Translations under genes and position numbers: made by a program
Notes under the pieces: generated by a model
Told to the model about the DNA's origin: nothing
What the model saw: only the letters and a program-made list of their open reading frames with translations
Databases searched by the model: none
Assembly: GCF_964355755.1 (NCBI RefSeq)
Contig: NC_092672.1
Coordinates: 3,536,001 to 3,600,000, forward strand
Reading direction: 5' to 3'
Length of the DNA stretch: 64,000 bases
From: Antedon mediterranea
Taxonomy: Eukaryota > Echinodermata > Crinoidea > Comatulida > Antedonidae
Part shown: positions 1 to 10,907 of the stretch, piece by piece
How positions within the stretch are numbered: position 1 is the stretch's first letter
Layout: every line of letters begins with the position of its first letter

Positions 1-904
1 ACCTTATTACGACGTTTAATGAAGGCTGATCCAATATAAAATAGCTCATGTCTGGAATAACGAGTCATTTTGGCTTGCTCAGTGGCTTGTGTATCATTCC
101 AAGATAAGAAATAAACAATAAAACTATTGTTTAGTAAATTAATTATTGTAGGAATTGGTGGATTTTTAAATCTTTCGGTTCTCTGTTTGTATTGTTGATA
201 TTTGATCATGACATTGTACGAAGAATACTACGGATAGTCAGTAAGATTATCACGCCTTACTTTTAGCAAAGGTAAATTAAAAAATTCTAACCCTTTGTTT
301 TTCTTTTCAAGATGGATTATTGCTAATGCATAAAAGGTTATTCAATGTTTATTTTATTTTTTTACCGTAAAAGGTAAATTTACCATGATTTAATTTAATA
401 AAACATAATTATCTATATCAAGGCATTCTCAATATACGAACATAGGTTGAAAACCAAATAACAATAAACATAAGTTTTACAGTTTTCCGTCACCTGTTAT
501 TATATTGCATATTAATTATAATTAATATCATCAAACAAACCGTAACATTTTCAAAGAGCAAAACAATAAATACGTTCTGTGGCGGGCGGATAACCAAACT
601 CGTCCCAAGTGACGAGTTTCAATCTAGATTGCTACAAAGTGGCAAATATAAAATGTTTTAGATCAATAGAATGGTCATTGCGAACTGGGATATAGATACA
701 ACTTTACACGACTGCAATCTGCGCTAAAAAAGCTTGAACCTGAAGGAAAGCAATTGATTTTGAAGGATGAAAAAAAATAACATTCTCAAAACCATTCACA
801 GAATGAATCGTGCCCTAAAATGTAAGTAGTCGCATATCAGGAAAAAAATAGTATACCATCTGTCCGTAATTGAATTTAAAAGCAGGTTTAGGAAATCTTA
901 AAAA
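1..904. other. No recognisable feature
   Basis: AT-rich sequence with stops in all frames. I see no domain, long repeat or RNA gene here. Confidence 0.5.
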
Positions 905-1180
905 ATGGAAAATGTAATGGTTTCATCAAAAGATAGTTTAAGTGGTATACGTCCAATGGATGGACGCTATCTATTGTATGAAGACGATGACCTCTCTCCG
1001 AGACCAGACTGTAAAGAAGATTTTTAAAATTACCGAACAAAGCATTCGGCCGTCATAAAGAAATGTGTCAAAATGGTTTATACGTCCAATGGATGGATGC
1101 CATCTACTGAATGATGATGACCTCTTCGAGACCAGATTGTAAAGATTATGGTTGAAATTACCGAACATAGCATTGGTATA
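905..1180 (+). repeat. Diverged tandem duplication with a 40-codon ORF
   Basis: Two related copies of about 110-130 bp lie in tandem. Both contain ATACGTCCAATGGATGGA followed by GATGACCTCT and GAGACCAGA (first copy from about 943, second from about 1080). The first copy lies in a 40-codon ORF at 905-1027 that starts ATGGAAAATG and encodes a proline/aspartate-rich tail. The second copy does not keep that frame, so coding is doubtful. The duplication itself is plain. I do not recognise the peptide. Confidence 0.35.
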
Positions 1181-3790
1181 AAAAACCAACAAAATGCCAT
1201 TCAAGCAGTTGAATTACGTCCATTTATTTAAAAAGTATAGATATATGTAATCTGCCTTGGGTATCAGAAAAGGCAAGAAATAGATACATTTTGAAACAAC
1301 ATTTTTATAATTGGTATTTAAGATTAGTAGAAGATAAGAGAAGGCTTCAATTTCAATTAGATTAACAATTAGACAAATAAATTTATGTTTCAAACTTTGT
1401 TTGTACAAGACGTTCATTGTTAAAGTTACATTTTTTAAGTTTCAAAATCTATGCAATTGTAAATGAACAGATTTGTTTTTAAATAAGAACATTGCAAACT
1501 ATTATATCTTTTAAGAGTTGTATTAAAGATATAAAAAAACAAAATGTCTTTCTCAGTGGCCTACTGTATCAATGGTTGAATATCCTTTTGATTATGCGAA
1601 AAAAAAAATTGGTAGTTTCTTTAATACAAAACTCGATAACACCCGCCTTAGACAGCGGTGAACTACTGAATTGGTTAATAATACCTTTAATCAAATCTAA
1701 TAATAATTTTAATTACTAATTTTTTACTCCAAGACACAACGCGGTGAACTGCTAAATTTTAAATGATGATGATGAGAATAGTTTCTCGAAACATGTCACA
1801 TTTTAAGGCAGTTTGCCTATTCATTAAATGAGTATATGCAGCATTTGATCTTAAATCCTCTTCAGTTTCACTTTTAAATAAATAATTAGCAATGTTTTAA
1901 TCAAAATATACTTTGAGATTTGTAATGAGAAACAAAATTCCACTACCTTTTCTAACATGCAACAGTGCATCAAAGTTCCTCAAAAATGTTTTTTATACTA
2001 AAGCTCCTTTTTGACAGTTTTCCAATCTGTTTGCTTTGTATTTAAATGTCCAAACTGAATCCAAATTTCCAATGTTCTTATTACTGTACACCATATATAC
2101 AGTCTTGAACAGCTCTTCTCAGGTTATAGTAAATTGGATTGCATAATGTTCAACATCAAAACCATGTTCTTGTTTACAGAAATAATTCACCAGGCAATTG
2201 CTCACAGGTCAAAATAGAAAATCATTCTATTTATTTTGTGTTGCTTGTATAATAATGTTCCTATTCTTTTCTCCCCCATTTTCCATTGTTTAATCTGAAT
2301 CAAAATGTTCTTTTTACAACATGTTCCATGTTATTTTTAACATTCCAAAACAAAACAGTTCCTCTTGCACAACAGTCAAGTAAGGCACAGCCTCTTCTCA
2401 TCAAAACATCAGAGAATAGTCAGCAATATCTTCTTGTTGACGAAATAAATTTCTTTTTGTGGACGTTAATTCTCGTATGTTGTAGTTAAGGTCACTGAAG
2501 TGTGCAGTATCTTGAAAATATCCAAGTTCATACAGTCAAATTAATGTCCGACTTATTGAACAGGAAAATAAGTTGCATTTTAAAGTCTACGATATTGATG
2601 AATTGTTTTCTGCTTGAGTTTGGTCCAAAAAAAAAATGATTTGGTAGTTTGATAAGCCTCTCTTTACAAATCTCTGTATTTGTATTGGAAACCTGCTAAT
2701 CGAGACACGATTCCAATAAAATGGTACATTTTATTGCTGACTATCTCATATTGCTTAATTTTATGGAACGCGATGAACTGCTGAAATTGTTCACAAATAC
2801 AGTAGCGTAGGTGGATTTTGATTATTTTGTTAATAATAAATTTAATTTGAAATTACAATTATTTTATTTACACAGTATTAGTAGCTGGCCTACAGTTTGT
2901 ACTGTAATATTAAGAAACAAAGTTTGAAACTTTATTGTCAATTGAAATAAATACAATAATGCATAAACGAGATGAAAGACTGAAGGCACTTGACTTGAGA
3001 AAGTTGTTGTAAGGTTGTCAATACAAAAAAATAGCTGACGAAGTAGGATAAAGATTGAAAATACTTTTAGACAGCACCAATATGGTGATAAGGGTACCAA
3101 TAATGATATAAGGGTGCAAATTAAAATAGATACAAATAATGCATCAACACAGTAAACAAGGATTTTGTTCAATAGTATCTATTTTCCGTTTTAATACAGA
3201 TTGATGGCAGAAGCCAACAGTTGCAATACTTTTGGGGTGTTTGACGAAGGACGATGACAAAGGTGGACGAAAGCTAAGACGTTCTAGATGCACCAGATAA
3301 ATATAAAAATGTAATTGTTAGAGGGCGTTATACAAGGGTAAGTAGGATAGTATATAATGATGATAATAGGGATAATAATTTAATAATAAAAAAGTATTAA
3401 TAGTAATGATAATGAAGATCAAATAATACTAATGTTTTGTCTGTCAATAATGTTCGTCAATATTGTAACCTGAATCATGAACTACTATAGAAAAAATGAC
3501 ACAGAAACTATGCGAAACAACTTGTGTGATTTAGTCTCACTGAATCGTCTCACTAGCAAGAAACTCGCACAATGTACAATGTGACACACCAACAATGTAA
3601 TGAATAATCACCTCATAATCTGAAACCGCTACAAATATATCACAAATTCAATATAAACCATATCAATTTCTACTGTAGAAGCTATTGCATTAAGGGGTCT
3701 TTTGAAGGCCAATTATAGTCTAGGTAGAATACCCTAATGCATTCAGATAGATCGATCCCAGGTTGTTGAAGTTACCGATGAAACAGATAT
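1181..3790. other. Long stretch without a recognisable gene
   Basis: Low-complexity AT-rich DNA. The only recurrent element I noticed is a short word related to GCGGTGAACTGCTGAA at about 1646, 1740 and 2768, with imperfect copies and no coding context. Open frames here are short and resemble no family I know. Confidence 0.4.
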
Positions 3791-3814
3791 ATCACTTTTC
3801 AATTATTACTTTCT

Positions 3815-4313
3815 TTTTTCAAACCTGTTGTAGATCTAAGTATCCCCACAACCATTGACCACACAGATAACGAAACCTGGACTATTATAAAATGGGATGG
3901 GAAGACCTCAGAAAAGGACACCCATATCCCACCCACAGATTTCCAGGGACAAAAACAATTTCTCTTAGAACATGGGGAAACCCTGAACGATCTTAGGCTA
4001 GATTCCATCCCCTCCAACACCAAAGAAGTAATGGTAAAACTTCGGTTACGACCGTTTTCGGGACGGGTGCCAATCCCTTTAAATGAGGTCGACTTTGAGA
4101 CTTGGCCTCAACTACTCCAACAACTTTTAAAGGATGATAGCTTATCACAGGCTGAACAAAAAGAGCATCTTAAGTCAAGGTCTCTTTCCTCCAGCACTTA
4201 TTATCCTCAAAAGAATGGAAGAAGGATATGACAAGGTATATGATTACCTGATCAATTGTATTTATCTAGAGGGATGTTCCAAAGATGAGAAAAGGAAGAT
4301 CATAAGGAAATGA
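3815..4313 (+). pseudogene. Broken PNMA-like (Ty3-type) gag/capsid relic
   Basis: An open frame from about 3815 encodes a hydrophilic segment, then a stretch with FSGRVPIP, a glutamate-valine-aspartate-phenylalanine run and ETW, about ten residues before a leucine-rich LLQQLLKDD segment. This order is typical of the capsid N-lobe region of PNMA/ZCCHC12-like proteins, which derive from Ty3-type gag. Near 4172-4180 the frame shifts: the expected SLFPPAL-like motif continues in the next frame and ends at a stop at 4311-4313. No zinc knuckle, protease or RT follows and I see no LTRs. It is a decayed fragment of a retrotransposon gag or of a domesticated PNMA-like gene. The family call rests on remembered motif order. 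Confidence 0.6.
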
Positions 4314-4744
4314 AATTGCTTAAAAAATGAAACATACAATTGAAAAAAAGGAAATATTGTATTAAGAGCTCAAATCAAAAAATTAAAAAAACTAGTGTCT
4401 CTTTTAAATACTTTGTAATAATACTCCTTGTTGTGAATGATTAAGGCAAGACACTAGCCTAAATTAAGCCTTATACATTCCAACTGTTAGACGTATTCGC
4501 CGGCAGGATTGCCTGCCCTTTTCGATACATTAAAAACAATCTCATTTGCCAACTGATACGTAGCCCTAGACCAGTTTTATTTTAAAATGTATAGCTTTTA
4601 TTTTATATAGAAAAAATGTCCCCATTTACATAAAAGGGGGAATCCCGGATTTGTTGGTTTTAGCGGTAGCGCTTGCATGGCACGCGTGCAGCTCAATAGA
4701 GAGTAGAGGACTACGCCGCCGTTTCCGCAGCAAAAACAAAATAT
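4314..4744. other. No recognisable feature
   Basis: Short non-coding stretch. A G-rich and CpG-containing patch at about 4630-4730 has no recognisable structure. Confidence 0.4.
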
Positions 4745-4860
4745 CAGTTAATTTTTCAACCAATAACATTTTATTGACAAATTGATCAAATATTTAGAAC
4801 AAATTAACCGTGCATTTCACCAATAAATGCATTAAATGTAGACGCATTCCGTCCGTGGTC
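4745..4860 (+). repeat. Relic related to the fold-back element interior
   Basis: The phrases TTTTATTGACAAATT and TTTCACCAATAAATGCAT recur at about 8985-9060 and, inverted, at about 7720-7790, inside the arms of the large fold-back element. This is therefore a detached fragment of that family or of an older element nested in it. Confidence 0.45.
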
Positions 4861-4914
4861 ACGATCGTCTGTTCCCCTCTCAATAATTATCAGCATTTTC
4901 AATCTTCATATTAT

Positions 4915-5160
4915 GCATGGTATATAAAAATTGCCTTTATCCTTTCCTGCATTTTCAGGAATTCCTCTAATTACGATATTGTTACGTCTACTTCTATTTT
5001 CTAAGTCATCTATTTTTTGTTGCATTTTGCAGTAATCTTGTTTCCATAATGTGTTATCTAGTTTTACCTTGATTTCTTCTACTCTGTTTCCATATTATTA
5101 ACTTCCATTTCAAGATCTTAATAGCGCTATTATGATCAGTGTTATTTTCCTGAGCTCTGC
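4915..5160 (-). pseudogene. LINE ORF1 relic (coiled coil plus RNA-binding motif)
   Basis: On the minus strand a frame encodes a charged heptad-like segment followed by LENRSRRNNIVIRGIPE. That transition, ending in (E/D)NRSRRNN(I/L)xIxGIPE, marks the end of the coiled coil and the start of the RRM-like domain in ORF1 proteins of L1/Tx1-type LINEs. The upstream coiled coil is interrupted by a frameshift near 5090 and no RT is found nearby, so this is an inactive fragment. Confidence 0.6.
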
Positions 5161-5219
5161 CAGACCCTGATCATCTGTATCAAGTCGAGTATGTACACTT
5201 GATAGACTACCTTTAAATA

Positions 5220-6381
5220 GTAGTAAATAACTATCTATTAACATTATAGGGGGTGTAATATATTACGGACTGTCTATAATATTAGGTACCCCTGTGACAG
5301 ATGGCACCCCTTATAATATAACAGTAAATAACTATCTATTAACATTATAGTGGGTGTAATATATTACGGACTGTCTAGAATATTAGGTACCGTACCCCGT
5401 GACAGATGGCACCCCCTATAATATAACAGGATAATAACTATCTATTATAGGGGGTGCAATATATTATGGACTGTCTAGAATATTAGGTACTCCCGTGACA
5501 GATTGCATCCCCTATAATATAACAGTAAATAACTATCTATTATAGGGGGTGCAATATATTACGGACTGTCTAGAATATTAGGTACCCCCGTGACAGATTG
5601 CACCCCCTATAATATAACAGGATAATAACTATCTATTATAGGGGGTGCAATATATTACGGACTGTCTAGAATATTAGGTACCCCCGTGACAGATTGCACC
5701 TCTATAATATAACAGTAAATAATTATCTATTATAGGGGGTGCAATATATTACGGACTGTCTAGAATATTAGGTACCCCGTGACAGATTGCACCTCTATAA
5801 TATAACAGTAAATAATTATCTATTATAGGGGGTGCAATATATTACGGACTGTCTAGAATATTAGTTACTCCCGTGACAGATGGCACCCCCTATAATGTCA
5901 CAGGATAATAACTATATATTATAGGGAGTGCAATATATTACGGACTGTCTAGAATATTAGTTACTCCCGTGACAGATTGCACCCCCTATGATATAACAGG
6001 ATAATAACTATCTATTATAGGGGGTGCAATATTATTACGGACTGTCTAGAATATTAGGTACCCCGTGACGGATTGCACCCCCTATAATATAACAGTAAAT
6101 AACTATCTATTAGGGGGTGCAATATATTATGGACTGTTTAGAATATTAGGTACCCCGTGACAGATGGCACCCCCTATAATGTAACAGGATAATAATTATC
6201 TATTATAGGGGGTGCAATATATTATGGACTGTTTAGAGGTACCCCCGTGACAGATAGCACCCCCCATAATATAACAGGATAGTAACTATCTATTATAGGG
6301 GGTGCAATATATTATGGACTGTTTAGAGGTACCCCGTGACAGATTGCACCCCCTATAATATAACAGGATAATAACTATCTA
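5220..6381 (+). repeat. 95-bp minisatellite with hairpin monomers (about 12 copies)
   Basis: About twelve tandem copies of a roughly 95-bp unit. Each unit has TATTATAGGGGGTGCAAT on one side and its near-perfect complement ATTGCACCCCCTATAATA on the other, separated by a spacer with GGACTGTCTAGAATATTAGG. Every monomer could thus fold into a stem of about 18 bp. Copies differ by small indels (for example loss of TTAGGTACC near 6235) and point changes. No coding potential. Confidence 0.9.
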
Positions 6382-6446
6382 TTTTGACCCATCTGGCATC
6401 TAGCATTTATGCTAGGCACAATTTTAGAAAATCTAGCATATTCTGG

Positions 6447-9400
6447 GAGTGTTGACAAAGTGCGAGGTATGCGAGGTACGCCAAATACTAATTGTGCGAG
6501 GCATCATTATATCATTTCGAAAAGTGCGAGGAATGCATAGCATATAGTTTACAATTTCAAAAAGGTGCGAGGCATATCTTAACGTGCTATTATGCTACAT
6601 TATAGGCCTAATAATCAATTATTCTCAATAGTCTAAATCTAATCTAAATAGATTCGTGTATGTTGTTTATTTTTTATGTAACGATTGTTTATTTTTGTCA
6701 TTCAAGTCATATCGTGTCAAATTTTACTTTTACAAAAGTGACCAAACTGTTCAAAAGTTGTGCATCCGTATGCGTCATATTTAAAAAATTTGAACAACTC
6801 TTCAACTTTCGATAAACCGTAATTGTTATAGCGACACTCATATAATGACTGCCATGCTTGTTGGCATTTCGAGCGTGTTCACTTTACAATTAATGTAACA
6901 TGTCTCTCGAACATAGCAGAGTGAAAATAATATATTGTCACACCCCCGCGCCTCGATCCGGTAGACCTAAGATGGAAAATCTCTCTTTGCTATTTAACAG
7001 GTAGCGGAACGATTCTGCCCTGAGAGGATTCGGCCTTGTGGCGATTCCCCTCCTATAGCACGTGGTTTCAGCAGCAACGCACATACTTCTCTCTGAGCGG
7101 CGTGCCAAAGATATTTTTGACATTTCATTCTCTAGAAAGTCAACACGTGTACCTCTCTCGCAAATAAAGTGAACAGCGATGGCCAAGACAAGTTCAATAA
7201 CTCATGGCGGTGAATAAAAGGTAGCCTACCGTAACTGATATGCCGGTCAAATAACATGCCGCAAAGAAAAAAATTGCAAGAGAATTCTGAAGCGCGTGTG
7301 AAAAAGACTTACGTCGGCCGACAATCGTAATACTAGGCCTAAAATTAAACTTTAGCTAATATGCTTAGCCCTAAACCTAGAGGCCTATGTAGAAAATAAT
7401 TTAATCAATTTTGATATAATAATAATTGATGTAATATTAATAATGATACACTATTCCTGTTTTAGTAGGCTAGGTATATTACGAATGATTTTTATTTATT
7501 GTTGTCCATGTACGTACTAATAAACCTGGCGCTAGTTTCCTTCGCTTATATTTTGACTCCAAATTTGATAACTTTATCGTGTGAATACCACACCTTACTG
7601 GCGTGTTTCTCGCACACTGTTCGCGAATTTCACTTATTCAATGTTCAATATTTTTCTTTCTATTGAGCACCAAAAAGAGCAACAATAATAGAGGACTCAT
7701 TGGAATGCGTCAATTTTTCATGTATTGGTGAAAAATTAATTTCAATATATTTTTTAATTTGTCAATAAAAATGCTGTAATATGTTACTGCTGATACGTTG
7801 TTCGGTTTTCAAAGAATAATAATCGATCCTAAATATTATCCTAGATCCTAGATATTATGATGAATTGATCTATTTTATTCTTTAAAAGGTTAATGAAATC
7901 GTGTACAGTATCAACAGTAACATTTTTCCTTAATGACAGTGACAAAATCTATTAAAATTAGGCCTATACGTGATTTTCAACAAATAATGCGTTAAATATA
8001 TGGATTCCACTCATTGAGTTAGCCCTCTAATTAATTTTGCACTTTGTTGGCGTTCTATAGAAACCAAAAAATTTAACGGATTTATTGTTACTTTTATGTG
8101 ATTTTTCTTCATTAAAGTAGGCCTACTAATTCTAAGGTGTGGTATTCAGGATAAAGTTGGTTAACAAATTTTGAGTTAAAATACAAGGCAGGTGCAAAAA
8201 GGAACTAGCGGGCCTAGGCTACTTCAATTTCGGTGATTTCCTGCCTCTCAATTTTGGGAAATTATAAAAATAATGATGCCTTGCATACTCTGATGGGGTA
8301 GTAACAAAGTGCGAGGCAGCGAGGCACGCGAGGCAGGGAAGGCATGCGAGGCAGGGAAGGCATGCGAGGCAAGTCAGAAATTTATGCGAGGCATCGTTTT
8401 ACCATCATCAAAAAATGCGAGGCATCATTTTATCATTTCTCAAAATTGCAAGGCAGGTTATCACCGAAATTGAAGTAGCCTAGGCCCGCTAGCTAGGCTA
8501 GTTTCCTTTTGCACCTGCCTTGTATTTTAACCAACTTTATCCTGAATACCACAACTTAGAATTAGTAGGCCTACTTTAATGAAGAAAAATCACATAAAAG
8601 TAACAATAAATCCATTAAATTGGTGATTTTACAGACGTTGTTTTTCTCGCATTTCGCACACTCAATGTTCAATATTTTGGTTTCTATGGAACGCCAAAAG
8701 AGCAAAATTAATTAGAGGGCTAAAAACTCTGTGGAATCCATTTATATTTAACGCATTATTTGGTGAAAATCAAGTACAATTTCAGTAGATTTTGTCACTG
8801 TCAGTAAGGAAAAATGTTACTGTTGATAATGTACACGGTTTCGTTAACCTTTTAAAGAATAAAATAGAAAAATTCATCATAATATCCTTAGTAGGATGTC
8901 CTAGGTCTAGACTAGGTAGTGATGTTGATTTAGGATCGATTATTATTCTTTGAAAACAGAACAGTATCAGCAGTAACATATTACAGCATTTTTATTGACA
9001 AATTAACAAATATATTGAAATAAAACGTGTTTTTCACCAATAAATGCATGACAAATTGACGCATCCCACTGAGTTTTAGTCCTCTATTATCGTTGCTCTT
9101 CTGGCGCTCCATAGAAACAAAAATATTGAACATTGAATAAGTGAAATTCGCGAACAGTGTGCGAGAAACACGCCTGTAAAATCATTAATTTAAGGATTTA
9201 TTTGTTACTTTTTATGTGATTCTTCCATTAAAGTACTCATGAGGTATACTTCTAAGGTGTGGTATTCACACGATAAAGTTAGTTATCAAATTTGGAGTAA
9301 AAATACAAGCGAAGGAAACTAGCCTAACCTAGGTTTATTAGTACGTACATGGACAACAATAAATAAAAATCGTTCGTAATATACATAGCTTACTAAAACA

Positions 9401-10385
9401 GGAATAGTGTATCATTATTAAATATTACACCAATTATTATTATATCAAAATTGATTAAATTATTTTCTACATAGGCCTCTTATCTAGGTTAGGGCTAAGC
9501 ATATTATTAGCTAAAGTTTAATTTTAGGCCTAGTATTACAATTGTCGGACGTAAGTCTTTTTTCACACGCGCTCCAGAATTCTGTCGCAATATTTTTCTT
9601 TGCGGCATGCTATTGGATCGCCATATCAGTTACCTTTTATTCACCGCCAGTTATTGAACTTGTCCTGGCAATCGCTGTTCACCTTATTTGCGAGAGAGGT
9701 ACACGTGTTGTTCCTAGAGAATGGAATGTCAAAAATGTCTTTGGCACGCCGCTTAGAGAGAAATCTGTGCGTTGCTGCTGAAACCACGTGCTATAGAAGG
9801 GGAATGCGCCACAATCCTCTGAGCTGAGGGCTGAATCATTCCGCTACCTGCTAAATAGTAAAGAGGGATTTTCCATCTCTCGGGTCTACCGGATCTAGGC
9901 GCAGGGGTGTGACAAAATATTATTATCACTCTGCTATGTTCGAGAGACATGTGAGTGAAACGCTCGAAATGCCAACAAACATTGCAGTCATTTGATGAGT
10001 GTGTCGCTATAACAATTATTGTTTATCGAAAGTTGAAGACTGTCGTTCAGATTTTTGAACCGTAGTTTGGGCACTTTTGTAAAAGTAAAATTTGACACGA
10101 TATATGACTTGAATGAAAAAACAATCGTTACATAAAAATAAACAACATGATGAGTGTATACACGAATCTATTTAGATACGCTTGTATCGATTGATTATTA
10201 GGCCTATAATATAGCATAATAGCACGTTAAGATATGCCTCGCACCTTTTTGAAATTGTAAACTATATGCCCCGCATGCCTCGCACTTTTGGAAATGATAA
10301 AATGATGCCTCGCACAAATATTTGGCATGCTACGCATGCCTCGCTTGCCTCGCGTGCCTCGCTGCCTCGCACTTTGTCAACACTC
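6447..10385. mobile_element. 3.9-kb fold-back (inverted-repeat) element
   Basis: The two halves are inverted copies of each other over almost 2 kb each. The left terminus GAGTGTTGACAAAGTGCGAGG is answered by its complement at 10365-10385. The matching continues inward: AACGTGCTATTATGC at about 6580 against 10215, the open frames at 6938-7186 (-) and 9600-9827 (+), and the AAAGTTGG/CCAACTTT pair flanking the centre near 8160/8535. Terminal and central regions carry short tandem GCGAGGCA words. No transposase is visible; the frames shared by both arms look like by-products. I could not find a convincing target-site duplication. The structure recalls TU-type fold-back elements of sea urchins, an analogy only. 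Confidence 0.85.
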
Positions 10386-10414
10386 TATTTGATGATGGTA
10401 AAACGATGCCTCAC
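10386..10414 (+). mobile_element. Fragment of a second fold-back copy, split by the LTR element
   Basis: The sequence TTTGATGATGGTAAAACGATG followed by CCTCAC is the reverse complement of the central region of the preceding fold-back element (about 8383-8412). The homology resumes after the LTR element at about 14425-14464 (ATTTCTGACTTGCC..., CCTCGCGTGCCTC). The LTR element therefore inserted into a pre-existing fold-back copy. Confidence 0.6.
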
Positions 10415-10907
10415 TGTAACTGCAGCCTACTTATAGGAGGCCCTCTAAAGTTCAAATAGATAAAAAGTGATAAGAGAGAATAAGACATTTTTTATGACAT
10501 AAAGTTTAGAGATAATCATTGTTCAAAGTATCTTTACCATAGGCTCCAATAAGGCTACAAGGTATTTACACATGGTTATTCATGTGATTGTAATTATAAC
10601 TTATGACTTGTATTTTTAATTAGTTGAGTTTTACTTCATTGCTGAAAGCTAGCCCTCTAGGCTTTAGGGTATCATGTTCCCCAGCCCCATGAGTCAGACC
10701 TGTGCTTGTCTGCCTGTACGATGATGATATGATTAGGCCTACATTGTAATGCTAATCTTTGTTTTATTATAGTTTTCATGGTGTTTATTCAAGTTGCTAA
10801 TGATATTGTAATTTGTAGAGATACAAGAGATAGTTCAGAGAATAAATCAAGGAACATCAGTATCTACAAAATTTGTAATTTATTTATGATGGACGCCTAC
10901 GGTAACA
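10415..10907 (+). repeat. 5' LTR (493 bp)
   Basis: Starts TGTAAC and ends TAACA, giving TG...CA termini. It contains an AATAAA at about 10840 and, unusually, start codons in frame with the internal ORF (10778 and ATGATGG at 10888). It is therefore both regulatory and coding. It differs from the 3' LTR by about five substitutions. Confidence 0.9.

Noticed and set aside
9542-9950. Two overlapping plus-strand frames and one minus-strand frame in the right arm of the fold-back element
   Set aside because: The same DNA occurs inverted at 6938-7250 with different frame lengths and shifts, and no domain is recognisable.
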